Below, piece by piece: positions 26,698-35,787 of a stretch of 54,413 bases of DNA. Made by a program: the position numbers and the translations under genes. Under the pieces are notes generated by a model, which searched no databases, had not been told where the DNA came from, and worked only from the letters and a program-made list of their open reading frames with translations. Positions within the stretch are counted from its first letter, which is position 1, and the number at the start of each line of letters is the position of its first letter. This stretch comes from Pelatocladus maniniholoensis HA4357-MV3. GTDB lineage: Bacteria; Cyanobacteriota; Cyanobacteriia; Cyanobacteriales; Nostocaceae. The DNA lies in contig JAHHHW010000068.1 in the NCBI GenBank assembly GCA_019359115.1, positions 1 to 54,413 of the forward strand, in the 5' to 3' direction.

Positions 26698-28309
26698 TAT
26701 TTCCCTTATCCCCGATTCCCGATCTCCAATTAACTCCCTCTAACACTTCTTCTATAGATTCGGCAAAATCTTTACCTGTTTGCTTTGGTAGTTCCGGCTT
26801 TTCATTCAATGTCTTCAAAAGCGTAGATTTGAGTTCCGGAAAACATCCACGGATACTTTCTAAATCCGGATCTTTACTAGTCCATTCCCAAAAATCTCTA
26901 TTTTGTTCTCTGGCTAGGCTGTAAGTTAGGTAGAGATAGGCTTGCTTTTGGGTTTCATCGGTGACATCCACATCCAAGCGATAAGCTAGAGCATACCAGC
27001 AGGCAAGATAATACAGTAATTGGTAGTTTAATACTGTGGTAGCATCCCAGTTTTTTGCTGTTTCCAGGTTTTGGATTTCCTGTTTTGCTGCCAAGATCAA
27101 ATCTTCTTTTCTTGTGAGTAATTGGGCGATCGCACGAGCAACTTTTAACCGTAATTCCACAGTTGCTTCTGTAACTCTTTTGAGTGCTTCTTCGTAGTGA
27201 GCGATCGCACTCTGGAGATGATTAATTTTTCTGTCACCTTGTTCTGTGCGTGCTAAGAGGCTGTAAGTATCAGCCAAGTTATCGTGTGGTTGATACCAAT
27301 CTGGGTAAAATTCTATGGCGTCTTGCAACTCATCAATCGCCAATGGGTAGAAAAATTTACCGTGAGTTTGGGCGCTAGATTGGTTCAGGACACCGAAGAA
27401 ATTATGAATTTGGCCTAGATAGCGTTGACGCTTGCTACCTAAATACAGTTTGGGTATACCTCTGATCATCTCACGCTTAGAGAGTTCTAATGCTAGCCAA
27501 CGACTAGCTGTCCGCAATAACTGTCTATAACGATCTTTAAGTGCTATTTTTGACTGTTTATCTGCTTCGGAGTCAGGTAGTTCCCAGACAGTGTAAATCT
27601 GAGCAGCAATGCGATTATCTATGTCCTGAATTTCAAATGTAATACCAATTCTTTTATGTTCTTCACTCTGGCTTTGTAAGATTCCAGTAACTTTAGTGCC
27701 ATAGGGTGGGAATACTACTGCAAGTAGTTGTACCAATGGATCAATTTGGTCAGGAGTTAACTCTTTGACAGAAGATATAAAATTGGTGAGTTGTTGATTT
27801 GCAGTAGCTTGTGGTAGGGGAAATCTAGTAGAGGAGAGATTGATTTCTGGCCCCACACTATTGATATGCTCCTTTGACCTTTGATAGACGCTTTTCATCT
27901 CTCTGGCTAATCTTTCCCGTGCCAATTGTGACAATCCTGGTAAAACACCCTCGATTTCATCTGCACCAGTTGCATTACTGAAATTATCGATTATCAATTG
28001 GGAAGAGCGATTAATCATTAGTAAAAAGAATCGTCGAATCACAAATAAACTCAGTAATCCTACTAATATTTTTACCAATAAAAAGACAACAGCAGTAAAT
28101 CCTTTATCTAGCTCCTCAAAAGTTTCCACCAAATCTTTACCAGAAGCCTTTGTGTTCTTAGGCTGACTCAAAGATTGTGGTGTAACAGTTGTTGCGGGAG
28201 TAACTGTTGGAGTGGCTGTGATCTGTGGGTTTGGTACAGGCGTTTGTGAATGTGCTGTCCCAGAATTGAGAAGCAATAAGGTAAAGATTAACAAAAGCTG
28301 CGCTTTCAC
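26693..28309 (-). CDS. Unknown membrane protein with TPR-like C-terminal half, 538 aa
   Basis: N-terminal signal peptide or anchor (AQLLLIFTLLLLNSGTAHS), a Thr/Pro-rich linker (TPVPNPQITATPTVTPATTV), one membrane helix near 73-95 (VVFLLVKILVGLLSLFVI), then a large soluble region. Residues about 290-480 have TPR-like helices (YPDWYQPHDNLADTYSLLAR, IAHYEEALKRV, YYLACWYALAYRL). No enzyme motif seen. It lies downstream of the TerC gene in the same direction. The 3-prime end of the gene runs into the repeat block at 26.6 kb, and its last residues (about GIGDKGNN) are partly encoded by it. Confidence 0.7.
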   Translation of the reverse strand: MKAQLLLIFTLLLLNSGTAHSQTPVPNPQITATPTVTPATTVTPQSLSQPKNTKASGKDLVETFEELDKGFTAVVFLLVKILVGLLSLFVIRRFFLLMINRSSQLIIDNFSNATGADEIEGVLPGLSQLARERLAREMKSVYQRSKEHINSVGPEINLSSTRFPLPQATANQQLTNFISSVKELTPDQIDPLVQLLAVVFPPYGTKVTGILQSQSEEHKRIGITFEIQDIDNRIAAQIYTVWELPDSEADKQSKIALKDRYRQLLRTASRWLALELSKREMIRGIPKLYLGSKRQRYLGQIHNFFGVLNQSSAQTHGKFFYPLAIDELQDAIEFYPDWYQPHDNLADTYSLLARTEQGDRKINHLQSAIAHYEEALKRVTEATVELRLKVARAIAQLLTRKEDLILAAKQEIQNLETAKNWDATTVLNYQLLYYLACWYALAYRLDVDVTDETQKQAYLYLTYSLAREQNRDFWEWTSKDPDLESIRGCFPELKSTLLKTLNEKPELPKQTGKDFAESIEEVLEGVNWRSGIGDKGNN

Positions 28310-28433
28310 AGTTATTAGTTAGTCATTGGTCATTGGTCATTGGTCATTGGTCATTGGTCATTGGTTATTCTCCCTGCTCCCTTGTCCTCCTTGTCCTCTT
28401 GTCTCCCCACACTCCCCACACTCCTCACACTCC

Positions 28434-29174
28434 TCACACTTCCTCAACTTCTTTAGACTGTACTAATGTCTTTTGAGATTCTGTCGGTACTGATGCGGGT
28501 AGGGTGCGTTGGGAAAATCCCCAGGTTAAAATTAGGGCGATCGCAGTAATCATTAACCATTGTGGTGGTACTAAATCTTCATTTACCACGCGCAGCAATA
28601 GGCGTAACCCCACAAGTGCAACAGTGATATAACCTGCGTCCTCTAGATTCTCAAATTCATCTAACCACCTAATAAACAAGCCTGCCATAAATCGCAGAGT
28701 AATCACACCAATCGTTGTCCCAGCCAGTACTAGCCAAGTTTCTTGGGAAACAGCGATCGCAGTGGTGACACTATCCAAAGAAAAAGCCAAATCTGTCAAA
28801 GCGATTACGGGGATCACTTGCCACAATGAACTAAAACGCGGGCCGTGATGGTGATGTTCGTTATCTTCTTCTGAAGTAAAGTGTTGGAATACCAGCCACA
28901 GAAGGTAAGCTGCACCTAGTAATTCAAATTGCCAGAACTTTTGTACCCAAGTAGCGGTGAGCAGTAGAGAAATTCGCAGGACATAAGCAAAAACTAGACC
29001 TATGTTGAGTGCTTGGTTTTCCAGCTTTTTGTCTTCTAGTCCTTGAGCGATCGCAGCAAGAGCAATAGCGTTATCAGCAGATAGCACCGCCTCCAAAAAC
29101 ATCAAAATCAGCAAAACTATAGCCGCTTCAATGCTGAGATGAAAATTAAGATAGTCAAAAATTTTGTCTAGCAT
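28434..29174 (-). CDS. TerC family membrane protein, 246 aa
   Basis: Seven or more membrane helices. Signature segments: EAVLSADNAIALAAIAQGL with the acidic residues in the first helix, a His-rich loop (EEDNEHHHHGPRF) near 105, and VIALTDLAFSLDSVTTAIAVS near 128, whose acidic pattern mirrors the first. This is the TerC/YceF family, linked to Mn2+ efflux and to tellurite resistance; the thylakoid homologue has a role in membrane protein insertion. Metal transport is the most likely role here (inference). Its C-terminal end is followed by a run of ACTCCTCACA-type repeats. Confidence 0.88.
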   Translation of the reverse strand: MLDKIFDYLNFHLSIEAAIVLLILMFLEAVLSADNAIALAAIAQGLEDKKLENQALNIGLVFAYVLRISLLLTATWVQKFWQFELLGAAYLLWLVFQHFTSEEDNEHHHHGPRFSSLWQVIPVIALTDLAFSLDSVTTAIAVSQETWLVLAGTTIGVITLRFMAGLFIRWLDEFENLEDAGYITVALVGLRLLLRVVNEDLVPPQWLMITAIALILTWGFSQRTLPASVPTESQKTLVQSKEVEEV

Positions 29175-29474
29175 TCCGAGTTTCTCAAGCAGTGAAAATG
29201 AAATCAGTTAACAGTGAACAGTAAACAGTAAACAGTTATCGCGCATATAGTAAGGGAACTGTTACCAAAAGAATAAAACTGATGACTGTTAACTGTTAAA
29301 AGTTACCAGTAACAGAGGAATTAATCTAAAAAGCGCAATAAATTGCTACCTTAATCAAGCTTAACGTGTGGGCGAGGAATTGTGACATACTCCTACACTG
29401 ACTCTTCGAGTACAGTGTAGGCTTCCAAGACAATCCGGCGTGCTTTTAGCCGGGGAATATAAGCATCACGACTC

Positions 29475-29697
29475 GGAAGTTCTTGTTTCAACCTTGGAAG
29501 TTCTGGTTTCAACCTTAAAAGTTCTGGTTTCAACCTCGGAAGTTCTGGTTTCAACCTTGGAAGTTCTTGTTTCAACCTCGGAAGTTCTGGTTTCAACCTC
29601 GGAAGTTCTGGTTTCAACCTTGAAAGTTCTGGTTTCAACCTTGAAAGTTCTTGTTTCAACCTTGAAAGTTCTTGTTTCAACCTTGAAAGTTCTGGTT
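29475..29697. repeat. 21-bp minisatellite, 10 full units and a partial one
   Basis: Units of the form GGAAGTTCTGGTTTCAACCT plus C or T, with single-base variants (GG/GT at the centre, GGAA/GAAA/AAAA at the start). Because 21 is a multiple of 3 and the unit has no stop in several frames, open frames cross it on both strands, for example a (K/Q)ELxRLKP heptad protein on the minus strand and a TSEVLVSTLEVLVS-type repeat on the plus strand. I treat those as by-products, not genes. The right edge fuses directly to the dedA fragment. Confidence 0.93.
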
Positions 29698-30006
29698 TTG
29701 TGAAGCGACAAATCCAGCAGTAAACAGTAAGCTATCTCCAGGTAGAAAAAAACCAATTAATAAACCAGATTCAGCAAAAATAATTCCCCAAACTCCAAAG
29801 TATCCTAAGAGGTTGTTTGAAAAGTGATTGGCTGTAATTTTAATTACATTATTACCCCCCTTACAAAGGGGAGAAACAAGAGAAATCCGGTTCCCTCCCC
29901 TTTACAAGGGGAGGGTTAGGGTGGGGTAAAAAATATTTGATACATCAATCATGACTTTTCAAACATCCTCTAATGATTTAATAAGTTGTAGCAAATCAAA
30001 ATGCAT
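29695..30006 (-). pseudogene. dedA-like membrane protein gene, MITE-disrupted and truncated
   Basis: From ATG 30006 on the minus strand the frame reads MHFDLLQLIKSL, is interrupted by the MITE, and after removal of the MITE and one copy of the TTA duplication continues [20 protein letters not shown] and then [16 protein letters not shown]. This is the conserved N-terminal part of DedA/VTT-domain proteins ([21 protein letters not shown]), inner-membrane proteins of the lipid-scramblase/flippase type. After about 48 codons the sequence runs into the 21-bp minisatellite and hits a stop a few codons on. The remaining three quarters of the gene is missing. Two separate lesions, so certainly non-functional. 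Confidence 0.9.
29809..29970. mobile_element. MITE, 162 bp, inside the dedA-like gene
   Basis: Terminal inverted repeats GAGGTTGTTTGAAAAGT (29809-29825) and ACTTTTCAAACATCCTC (29954-29970) match at 16 of 17 positions. A 3-bp direct repeat TAA flanks it on both sides (29806-29808 and 29971-29973), the TNA-type target duplication of some IS5-group elements. Removing the element and one TAA restores the dedA reading frame exactly. No coding capacity. The interior has CCCCTTTGTAAG-type inverted blocks and GGGTTAGGGTGGGGTAAAAA, which is also inside the other MITE at 37505. Confidence 0.93.
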
Positions 30007-30244
30007 ATAAACTCACAAAATTAAAGAGATTAAAGGGTATTTATCTGCTGTAAATCAAAAATAGTATGAAAGTTTAGGTGATTTTAATGGTCAATGGTTT
30101 ATGGGAAAAATGTCCCCCGTGTCCCCCGTGTCCCCCTTCCCCAATCCCTAATCACCGTACTCTGTGAGAAGTCGCTTGCGCGTCTACGCGTAGCGTCTCC
30201 TCTGGAGAATCCCCAATCCCCGACCCCCAATACAGGTATAAATC

Positions 30245-31027
30245 ATGCTAAAACACCTGAAATTAATAGGAATATTTTGGAGTACAGCTATGGCGGCTGA
30301 AATGGAGTATCGTGTTAACTTCCTGTTAGCAGCCCTAAGTAGCGTAGGCAATTTAGTAGGCAGTTTATTTGGATTATTCTTATTTTACGGAAAAGGCTAT
30401 ACGTTCGCTGGTTGGTCATGGGAAGCAGCTTTGCTAGTGCTGGGAATTTTTACTCTATTGCAGGGGTTTTCAGCAACTTTTCTCGCTCCTAACCTAAATC
30501 GCATTGTCCGCCATGTCCAAGAAGGAACACTCGACTTTGTTTTACTAAAACCAATCCCTAGTCAGTTTTGGCTTTCTACCCATACTCTTTCACCTTGGGG
30601 ATTACCAGATTTAGTTTTTGGCACCATATTGATTATCCATGCAGGTACACGACTCAATTTAGAGATAGGCGATTACCTGTTAAGTGTTATACCCTTGTGT
30701 TTTGGCTTAATCATACTTTATAGCCTGTGGTTTATGCTGGGAGCTACCAGTATTTGGTTTGTCAAAATTTATAATGTTACTGAGGTTCTGCGTGGTTTGT
30801 TGGAAGCTGGCAGGTATCCGATGGTAGCCTATCCTGTTGCTTATCGTTTTTTCTTCACTTTTATAGTACCTGTCGCATTTTTAACTACAGTACCAGCAGA
30901 AGCAATGTTAGGTCGCAGCGAAATAAGTTGGATGCTGGGTGCGGGAGTGCTGGCTGTGCTGCTATTTTTTGTTGCTAGTCAGTTTTGGCAGTTTGCATTA
31001 CGGTTTTATACCAGTGCTTCAAGTTAA
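30245..31027 (+). CDS. ABC-2 type transporter permease, 260 aa
   Basis: Six membrane helices with a cytoplasmic N-terminal helix (LKLIGIFWSTAMAAEMEYRVNF). The block IVRHVQEGTLDFVLLKPIPSQF near 95-115 is the hallmark of the ABC-2 permeases formerly called DUF990, which occur as two different permeases plus one ATPase. Only one permease is here and no ATPase gene is adjacent, so partners are elsewhere. Substrate unknown. The upstream 60 bp carry the dispersed 34-bp module and CCCCAAT repeats, leaving little unique promoter sequence. Confidence 0.85.
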   Translation: MLKHLKLIGIFWSTAMAAEMEYRVNFLLAALSSVGNLVGSLFGLFLFYGKGYTFAGWSWEAALLVLGIFTLLQGFSATFLAPNLNRIVRHVQEGTLDFVLLKPIPSQFWLSTHTLSPWGLPDLVFGTILIIHAGTRLNLEIGDYLLSVIPLCFGLIILYSLWFMLGATSIWFVKIYNVTEVLRGLLEAGRYPMVAYPVAYRFFFTFIVPVAFLTTVPAEAMLGRSEISWMLGAGVLAVLLFFVASQFWQFALRFYTSASS

Positions 31028-31161
31028 TAACAGAGCGATCGCCCAATTAGAAATTAGGATCGGGGATTGGGAATCGGGAATCGGGGATTGAGTATGAATC
31101 AGTTAACAGTGATCAGTTTAATTTGATAACTGATCACTGATTAGTTGTCCCCGTGTCTGTG

Positions 31162-33981
31162 TTATCCCCCCATCTGACTCAACCAGTAACTAACGTCAAC
31201 GGCTAATTTTTGCCCTAACTTTAGTAATTGTCGATGCTTCATGATGTCTTCACCACTAGCGATCGCGATTTGACATTGGGGAATAATCTTGTTGTACAAA
31301 CAACTAAAGTATATTTCTTGAGGGCGCTCCAAGGTGATCCCGACATTTAGCTGATAGCCGATATCTATCAACCTTTCCAAGCGCTGGATATCTGCATCAA
31401 ATGTACCATTGGGATCGTGCAAGAATTGCCAAAGCAAGCGCAAAATCAACTGTTCTAACATCTGCTTACCTTCGGGAATATTTAACCGACAGCGCAGTTG
31501 TTTAGCTTCATTAGCGATCGCTTGTAATTCCAAGATGTAATTTATACTCAATTGCGATTCGTTAATATCTTGTTCTAAGGCACGTATTGTGGTCAGACAT
31601 CTATAGCTCAAAGCTATTTCTGCTGCGACTTGCAATTCTTGTGGTGCGGCTAATTCATCTCGATGGAATGCCATCAGCACACCGTAATTATCCCTGTAAG
31701 TTTGTGTATAAAGTTGGTCTAATCTTGTCAGCGTTTCCTGACTCAACAATTGCATTAGACGGTGACGTTCTTCAGCAAAAAGATTTTCTAAGCTAAAGGC
31801 TTGATCCCCAAATAACTGCATCATTACTAAGATAGTGTTCGCTGCACTAGCTTTTTGCAGTGATGCCAACAATTTTTCTTTGATTTGACTGTAATTACGC
31901 CTTCCTTCAAATGGTTGAATGCAACAGTGGAAATCCCAACCTCCTAAATGCAGCACTGCAAAGACTAAATGTTCAGTTTCCCAGGTGATTTCTGATATTA
32001 ACTTTAACTGTCCGACTGCAAGTGTTAAGCTTCCCAGACGTTGCAAATGGTAATCTAACTCATGAACGTTATAGCAATAAACTCGTTTTTGGTAAGGATG
32101 AGAATGTTTGATAGTACAGTTGTTGGGTGAAGTACCATTGCCATTGCCATTGCGGGTTTCACCTTTGTGATTGTTAAACAAAGAAGCGATCGCGTGATGG
32201 GCTGCAACTTGCTTAAAGGTGATTTGTGAAGTCACCACCAATTGGCGATAAACTTCCCCACCATGTCCGAAAATATCAACATTACTGGGAGCAATGGCAA
32301 GGCGTTTGAGGAATTCTTTTTCTAGTTGCACACCTGCCACATCTGCTGCCAATTCTAAAGCACGGGCGGCGTAGCGCAAAATCTGTGTTCCTTCCGGACG
32401 AGATATTTCCTCAAAAAACCAACCACAACTAGTAAACATCAACAAAGCATGACGCTGCATTTCCAGCAAGCGTAAAGCGTCTATTTGTTCTGTATCCTTG
32501 AGTTTGCTTTTTTGATGACGGGCGAGGAAACGGTGAATATTGTTTGGTGAACGATCCAGAATTACTTTGATATATTCATCTCTTGCTTGCCAGGGATCAA
32601 TGAAAAACTGTCTACCGTGTTCTTCATACACTTGCGTCAGGCGATCGCGTAACCAATTTAGGGCATTTCGTAATGGGCGACGCCATTGTTGATGCCATTC
32701 ACCGCCACCACAACCGCAGTTATCTTGCCATCTATCAACACCATGGGCGCAACTCCAAGCGGTAACAGGTTTTAACTCTACCTCCCAACAAGGAGGATTC
32801 AAACTCAGATAATGGGCAAAGTTGGTGACAGTCCAACCCCGGTGAGAAAATTCTTTAGTAAAGGCGTATGCGAGAGTTTTCTCTGTTCCTCCCTTGTGAT
32901 GTCCAAAAGTTTCCCCATCTGTCGCGACAGAAATTAATTGTGCAGGACGATGATCCCCGCGTACCGCCGAACCAATGCGCCCTGCTAAATGTCCGGAGTT
33001 GTAGAGAACATCACTAAAGCCCATATCCCGCGAAATCGGGCCATCGTAGAAAAAGATATCGATGTAAGGAAGGGACTGGTGATTAGGGATCGGTGATTGG
33101 GAAATAGAATAATCTCCATTTCCCAATTCCTGATCCCCGATCTCCGATTCCTGATCCCCGTTCGCGTAGCGTCTCCTCTGGAGAATCCCCAATCCCCCAA
33201 CCGTACTCAAGGGAGAAGAAGCTGTGCTGAGTGTGGGTTTGAGATAGCAACGATAGGGACGGGTGGGATCAATCTGACTACCGCCGACTTCGTGCCATTC
33301 AGGATGGGGATTGTCTTTGGTTGCTAGAGGACGACAACGCTGTGCTTGCGAGGGTGCTAAGACAATAAAGCGAATTCCTTCTTTAATCAAGGCTTCGAGG
33401 GTGGCGTAGTCTACAGCAGTTTCTGCCAACCACATACCTTCGGGATCACGTTTAAAGCGGGATCGGAAATCTGCTTTCCCCCAACGAATCTGCGTATATT
33501 TGTCGCGATCATTGGCCAGGGGCATGATGATATGGTTGTATACTTGCGCGATCGCGTTGCCATGTCCATGCAAACGTTCACAAGATTTGCGATCGCCTTC
33601 TAAAATTCGCTGATAAACTTCTACGTCGTGGCGTTCTAGCCAGGACATCAGCGTTGGCCCAATATTAAAGCTCAAATACTCGTAATTATTAACGATCCCC
33701 ACTAGTTCGCCCCGATCATTTAGCACTCTAGCAAAGGCATTCGGGCGATAACATTCATGATGAATGCGTTCATTCCAATCATGAAATGGTGCTGCACTTG
33801 GTTGGCGTTCGATCGCATCCAAATATGGATTTTCCCGTGGTGGTTGGTAAAAATGACCGTGTACACTCACGTAAACACCCGTCGCCGTCGTCAAGGGATT
33901 AGGCGATTTGGTGTTTGGAGAATTTTCTTGTGATGTCAAATCTATGCCAGTTTGACCTGGCATTTCAGCAGCAGAAGTCAT
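31162..33981 (-). CDS. Glycoside hydrolase family 57 protein with DUF3536, 939 aa
   Basis: N-terminal GH57-type barrel: VSVHGHFYQPPRENPYLD near 37, IHHECYRPNAFARVL, LAETAVDYATLEALIKEGI near 180 with the GH57 Glu region, FFYDGPISRDMGFSD near 312, VATDGETFGHHKGGTE near 350 (catalytic Asp region), then WSCAHGVDRWQDNCGCGGG with several Cys/His. The C-terminal half is DUF3536. GH57 enzymes act on alpha-glucans by a retaining mechanism; this subgroup has no characterised activity that I know. Residues about 255-303 (33070-33215) are an insertion of intergenic-type repeat DNA kept in frame, see findings. Cytosolic. Confidence 0.88.
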   Translation of the reverse strand: MTSAAEMPGQTGIDLTSQENSPNTKSPNPLTTATGVYVSVHGHFYQPPRENPYLDAIERQPSAAPFHDWNERIHHECYRPNAFARVLNDRGELVGIVNNYEYLSFNIGPTLMSWLERHDVEVYQRILEGDRKSCERLHGHGNAIAQVYNHIIMPLANDRDKYTQIRWGKADFRSRFKRDPEGMWLAETAVDYATLEALIKEGIRFIVLAPSQAQRCRPLATKDNPHPEWHEVGGSQIDPTRPYRCYLKPTLSTASSPLSTVGGLGILQRRRYANGDQESEIGDQELGNGDYSISQSPIPNHQSLPYIDIFFYDGPISRDMGFSDVLYNSGHLAGRIGSAVRGDHRPAQLISVATDGETFGHHKGGTEKTLAYAFTKEFSHRGWTVTNFAHYLSLNPPCWEVELKPVTAWSCAHGVDRWQDNCGCGGGEWHQQWRRPLRNALNWLRDRLTQVYEEHGRQFFIDPWQARDEYIKVILDRSPNNIHRFLARHQKSKLKDTEQIDALRLLEMQRHALLMFTSCGWFFEEISRPEGTQILRYAARALELAADVAGVQLEKEFLKRLAIAPSNVDIFGHGGEVYRQLVVTSQITFKQVAAHHAIASLFNNHKGETRNGNGNGTSPNNCTIKHSHPYQKRVYCYNVHELDYHLQRLGSLTLAVGQLKLISEITWETEHLVFAVLHLGGWDFHCCIQPFEGRRNYSQIKEKLLASLQKASAANTILVMMQLFGDQAFSLENLFAEERHRLMQLLSQETLTRLDQLYTQTYRDNYGVLMAFHRDELAAPQELQVAAEIALSYRCLTTIRALEQDINESQLSINYILELQAIANEAKQLRCRLNIPEGKQMLEQLILRLLWQFLHDPNGTFDADIQRLERLIDIGYQLNVGITLERPQEIYFSCLYNKIIPQCQIAIASGEDIMKHRQLLKLGQKLAVDVSYWLSQMGG

Positions 33982-34620
33982 GTAGTGTATCCAAAATCAA
34001 AAATACTTGCAATTGTGCCGACAAATATATGCGTTTACCTTGTATAGCGGCATTTCTGGTAAATATTAGCTCATGTAGACAACAACGACCAGATGAATGC
34101 ACTTCAGAGTATAGCTCATAAAATTACGGGCAATCTGCATCATCAAGCAGTCGTTTCCCGAAATTCAGGAATAAAACAGCTAATTGAAAAAGCCTTTTGA
34201 TAGGTTTTCCCATTAGCAGTACCAAAAAATTAATTGTCTTTTAATATATTAAACATGATTTCTGGTGTAGAATTTACTGTTTAATAAAAACTTTTGCAAA
34301 GAAAAGTTATTAATACTCCGTAAAACTCCAAGTTATTTTACAAATTTTGCTATCTGTGTGTAAATAGCACAATTTCTGAACAATTTAAAAGTAGAGAAAA
34401 AGACAAGGGAAACAAGGGAGCAGAAGGGAGAAAGCAGAAAACAAACTACTAACGCTTGACGATTGAACCTTAATTATTGACCGATAACCCCGGATTTATC
34501 CGTGGAATCAATTCGTTTTCTAAAATCCAAAATCTAAAATCCAAAATTGTTTGACGATTGACCCTTGACGATTAACCATTGACCATTGACCATTGACAAT
34601 TGACCATTAACTATTAACAA
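33982..34620. other. Divergent gap before the Ca2+/H+ antiporter
   Basis: Contains a candidate 35-codon ORF (34093-34200, listed separately), AT-rich sequence at 34200-34380, and a block of TTGACCATTGACCAT-type heptamers at 34550-34620 that ends exactly at the start codon of the antiporter gene. A recognisable ribosome site for that gene is therefore lacking. Confidence 0.55.
34093..34200 (+). CDS. Possible small protein, 35 aa
   Basis: ATG to TGA reads MNALQSIAHKITGNLHHQAV followed by VSRNSGIKQLIEKAF. The composition is protein-like (amphipathic helix pattern at both ends) and it contains no repeat DNA. There is no good ribosome site and no family that I recognise, so it may be chance. Comparison with related genomes would decide. 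Confidence 0.35.
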   Translation: MNALQSIAHKITGNLHHQAVVSRNSGIKQLIEKAF

Positions 34621-35712
34621 ATGTCAGGTAAAAACATTCTCTTTTTAGTTCTATTGCTGTTTATTCCAGTTTCTGTGGCGGCTCACTTTTTAGAGTGGGG
34701 AGATTTAATCGTTTTCATTGCTGCTGGATTAGCTATTTTACCTCTAGCTGCTTGGATGGGAACAGCCACAGAAGAAATTGCTGTGGTGGTAGGCCCTAGC
34801 TTAGGAGGATTATTAAATGCTACCTTTGGCAATGCCACAGAATTAATTATTGCGATCATTGCCCTCAAAGCAGGATTAGTAGATGTAGTCAAGGCCAGTA
34901 TCACTGGCTCAATTATTGGCAATTTGCTATTGGTGATGGGTTTGGCTATGTTATTAGGCGGATTGCGTCATAAAGAACAGACATTTCAACCGATAGTAGC
35001 GCGGATGAACTCATCTGCGATGAATTTAGCGGTGATTGCTATTTTATTACCCACAGCAATGAATTTTTCCTCACCAGCAATTGGTGAAAAAACCCTGCAA
35101 AATCTTTCTTTAGCAGTAGCTGTTGTCTTAATTCTGGTTTATGCTTTGACACTGTTATTTTCGATGAAAACTCACTCCTATCTTTACGATGTCGGTGTAG
35201 CAGAAACAGAAGCTTTGGAAGTGGAGGATCACAAGCCTAATATTTGGTTGTGGAGTGGGGTGTTGCTCGTATGTACCCTTTTAGTAGCAATAGAATCAGA
35301 ACTACTAGTGGATTCTCTAGAAGCAGCTACATCACAGTTAGGCTTAACAGCGTTATTTACAGGCGTGATCCTTGTTCCTATTATTGGCAATGCTGCTGAA
35401 CATGCTACAGCTGTCAGTGTGGCAATGAAAGACAAAATGGATCTTTCTCTTTCCGTAGCAGTGGGATCAAGTATGCAGATTGCTCTGTTTGTTGCTCCGG
35501 TGTTAGTGATTGTTGGGAAGGTTTTCGGTCAACCTATGGATCTAGATTTTAGCCCCTTTGAATTGGTGGCCGTGACTGTATCAGTCTTAATTGCAAATTC
35601 CATTAGTTCTGATGGTAAATCAAATTGGTTAGAAGGTACGTTACTTTTAGCGGCTTACATACTTTTAGGATTTGCTTTTTACTTCTACCCAGTAGTTGAT
35701 GCTATGAGTTAG
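34621..35712 (+). CDS. Calcium/proton antiporter (CaCA superfamily, Cax type), 363 aa
   Basis: Eleven or so membrane helices in two homologous halves. The two ion-binding repeats are clear: GGLLNATFGNATELIIAIIAL near 60-80 and PIIGNAAEHATAVSVAMKDK near 255-275, with the acidic residues that bind Ca2+. An acidic stretch (ETEALEVEDHKPN) separates the halves, as in CAX proteins. It exchanges cytosolic Ca2+ for H+; in cyanobacteria such proteins work at plasma or thylakoid membranes in salt and Ca2+ tolerance. A 34-bp perfect palindrome follows. Confidence 0.93.
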   Translation: MSGKNILFLVLLLFIPVSVAAHFLEWGDLIVFIAAGLAILPLAAWMGTATEEIAVVVGPSLGGLLNATFGNATELIIAIIALKAGLVDVVKASITGSIIGNLLLVMGLAMLLGGLRHKEQTFQPIVARMNSSAMNLAVIAILLPTAMNFSSPAIGEKTLQNLSLAVAVVLILVYALTLLFSMKTHSYLYDVGVAETEALEVEDHKPNIWLWSGVLLVCTLLVAIESELLVDSLEAATSQLGLTALFTGVILVPIIGNAAEHATAVSVAMKDKMDLSLSVAVGSSMQIALFVAPVLVIVGKVFGQPMDLDFSPFELVAVTVSVLIANSISSDGKSNWLEGTLLLAAYILLGFAFYFYPVVDAMS

Positions 35713-35753
35713 AGACAGGACTAAGTTTGGTAATAACCGAAACTATGATTTTT

Positions 35754-35787
35754 ACAGTAGGGGCAATTGATCAATTGCCCCTACTGT
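35754..35787. terminator. Perfect 34-bp palindrome after the antiporter gene
   Basis: Arms ACAGTAGGGGCAATTGA and TCAATTGCCCCTACTGT are perfectly complementary with no loop. It is 42 bp after the stop codon. The core GTAGGGGCAATTG is a dispersed cyanobacterial repeat, so it may be both a repeat and a terminator. No T-run follows. Confidence 0.65.

Larger units (their letters stand above)
29175..30244. other. Repeat-rich gap with a dead dedA gene
   Basis: Holds short AACAGTA repeats (29205-29240), the 21-bp minisatellite (29475-29697), a dedA-like pseudogene (29695-30006) with a MITE (29809-29970), and a 34-bp dispersed module at 30188-30221 that recurs exactly inside the GH57 gene. No intact gene found. 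Confidence 0.7.

Noticed and set aside
29393-29680. A 95-residue heptad-repeat protein on the minus strand, and overlapping repeat proteins in other frames
   Set aside because: The open frames are produced by the 21-bp minisatellite; several frames on both strands are open together and there is no ribosome site.
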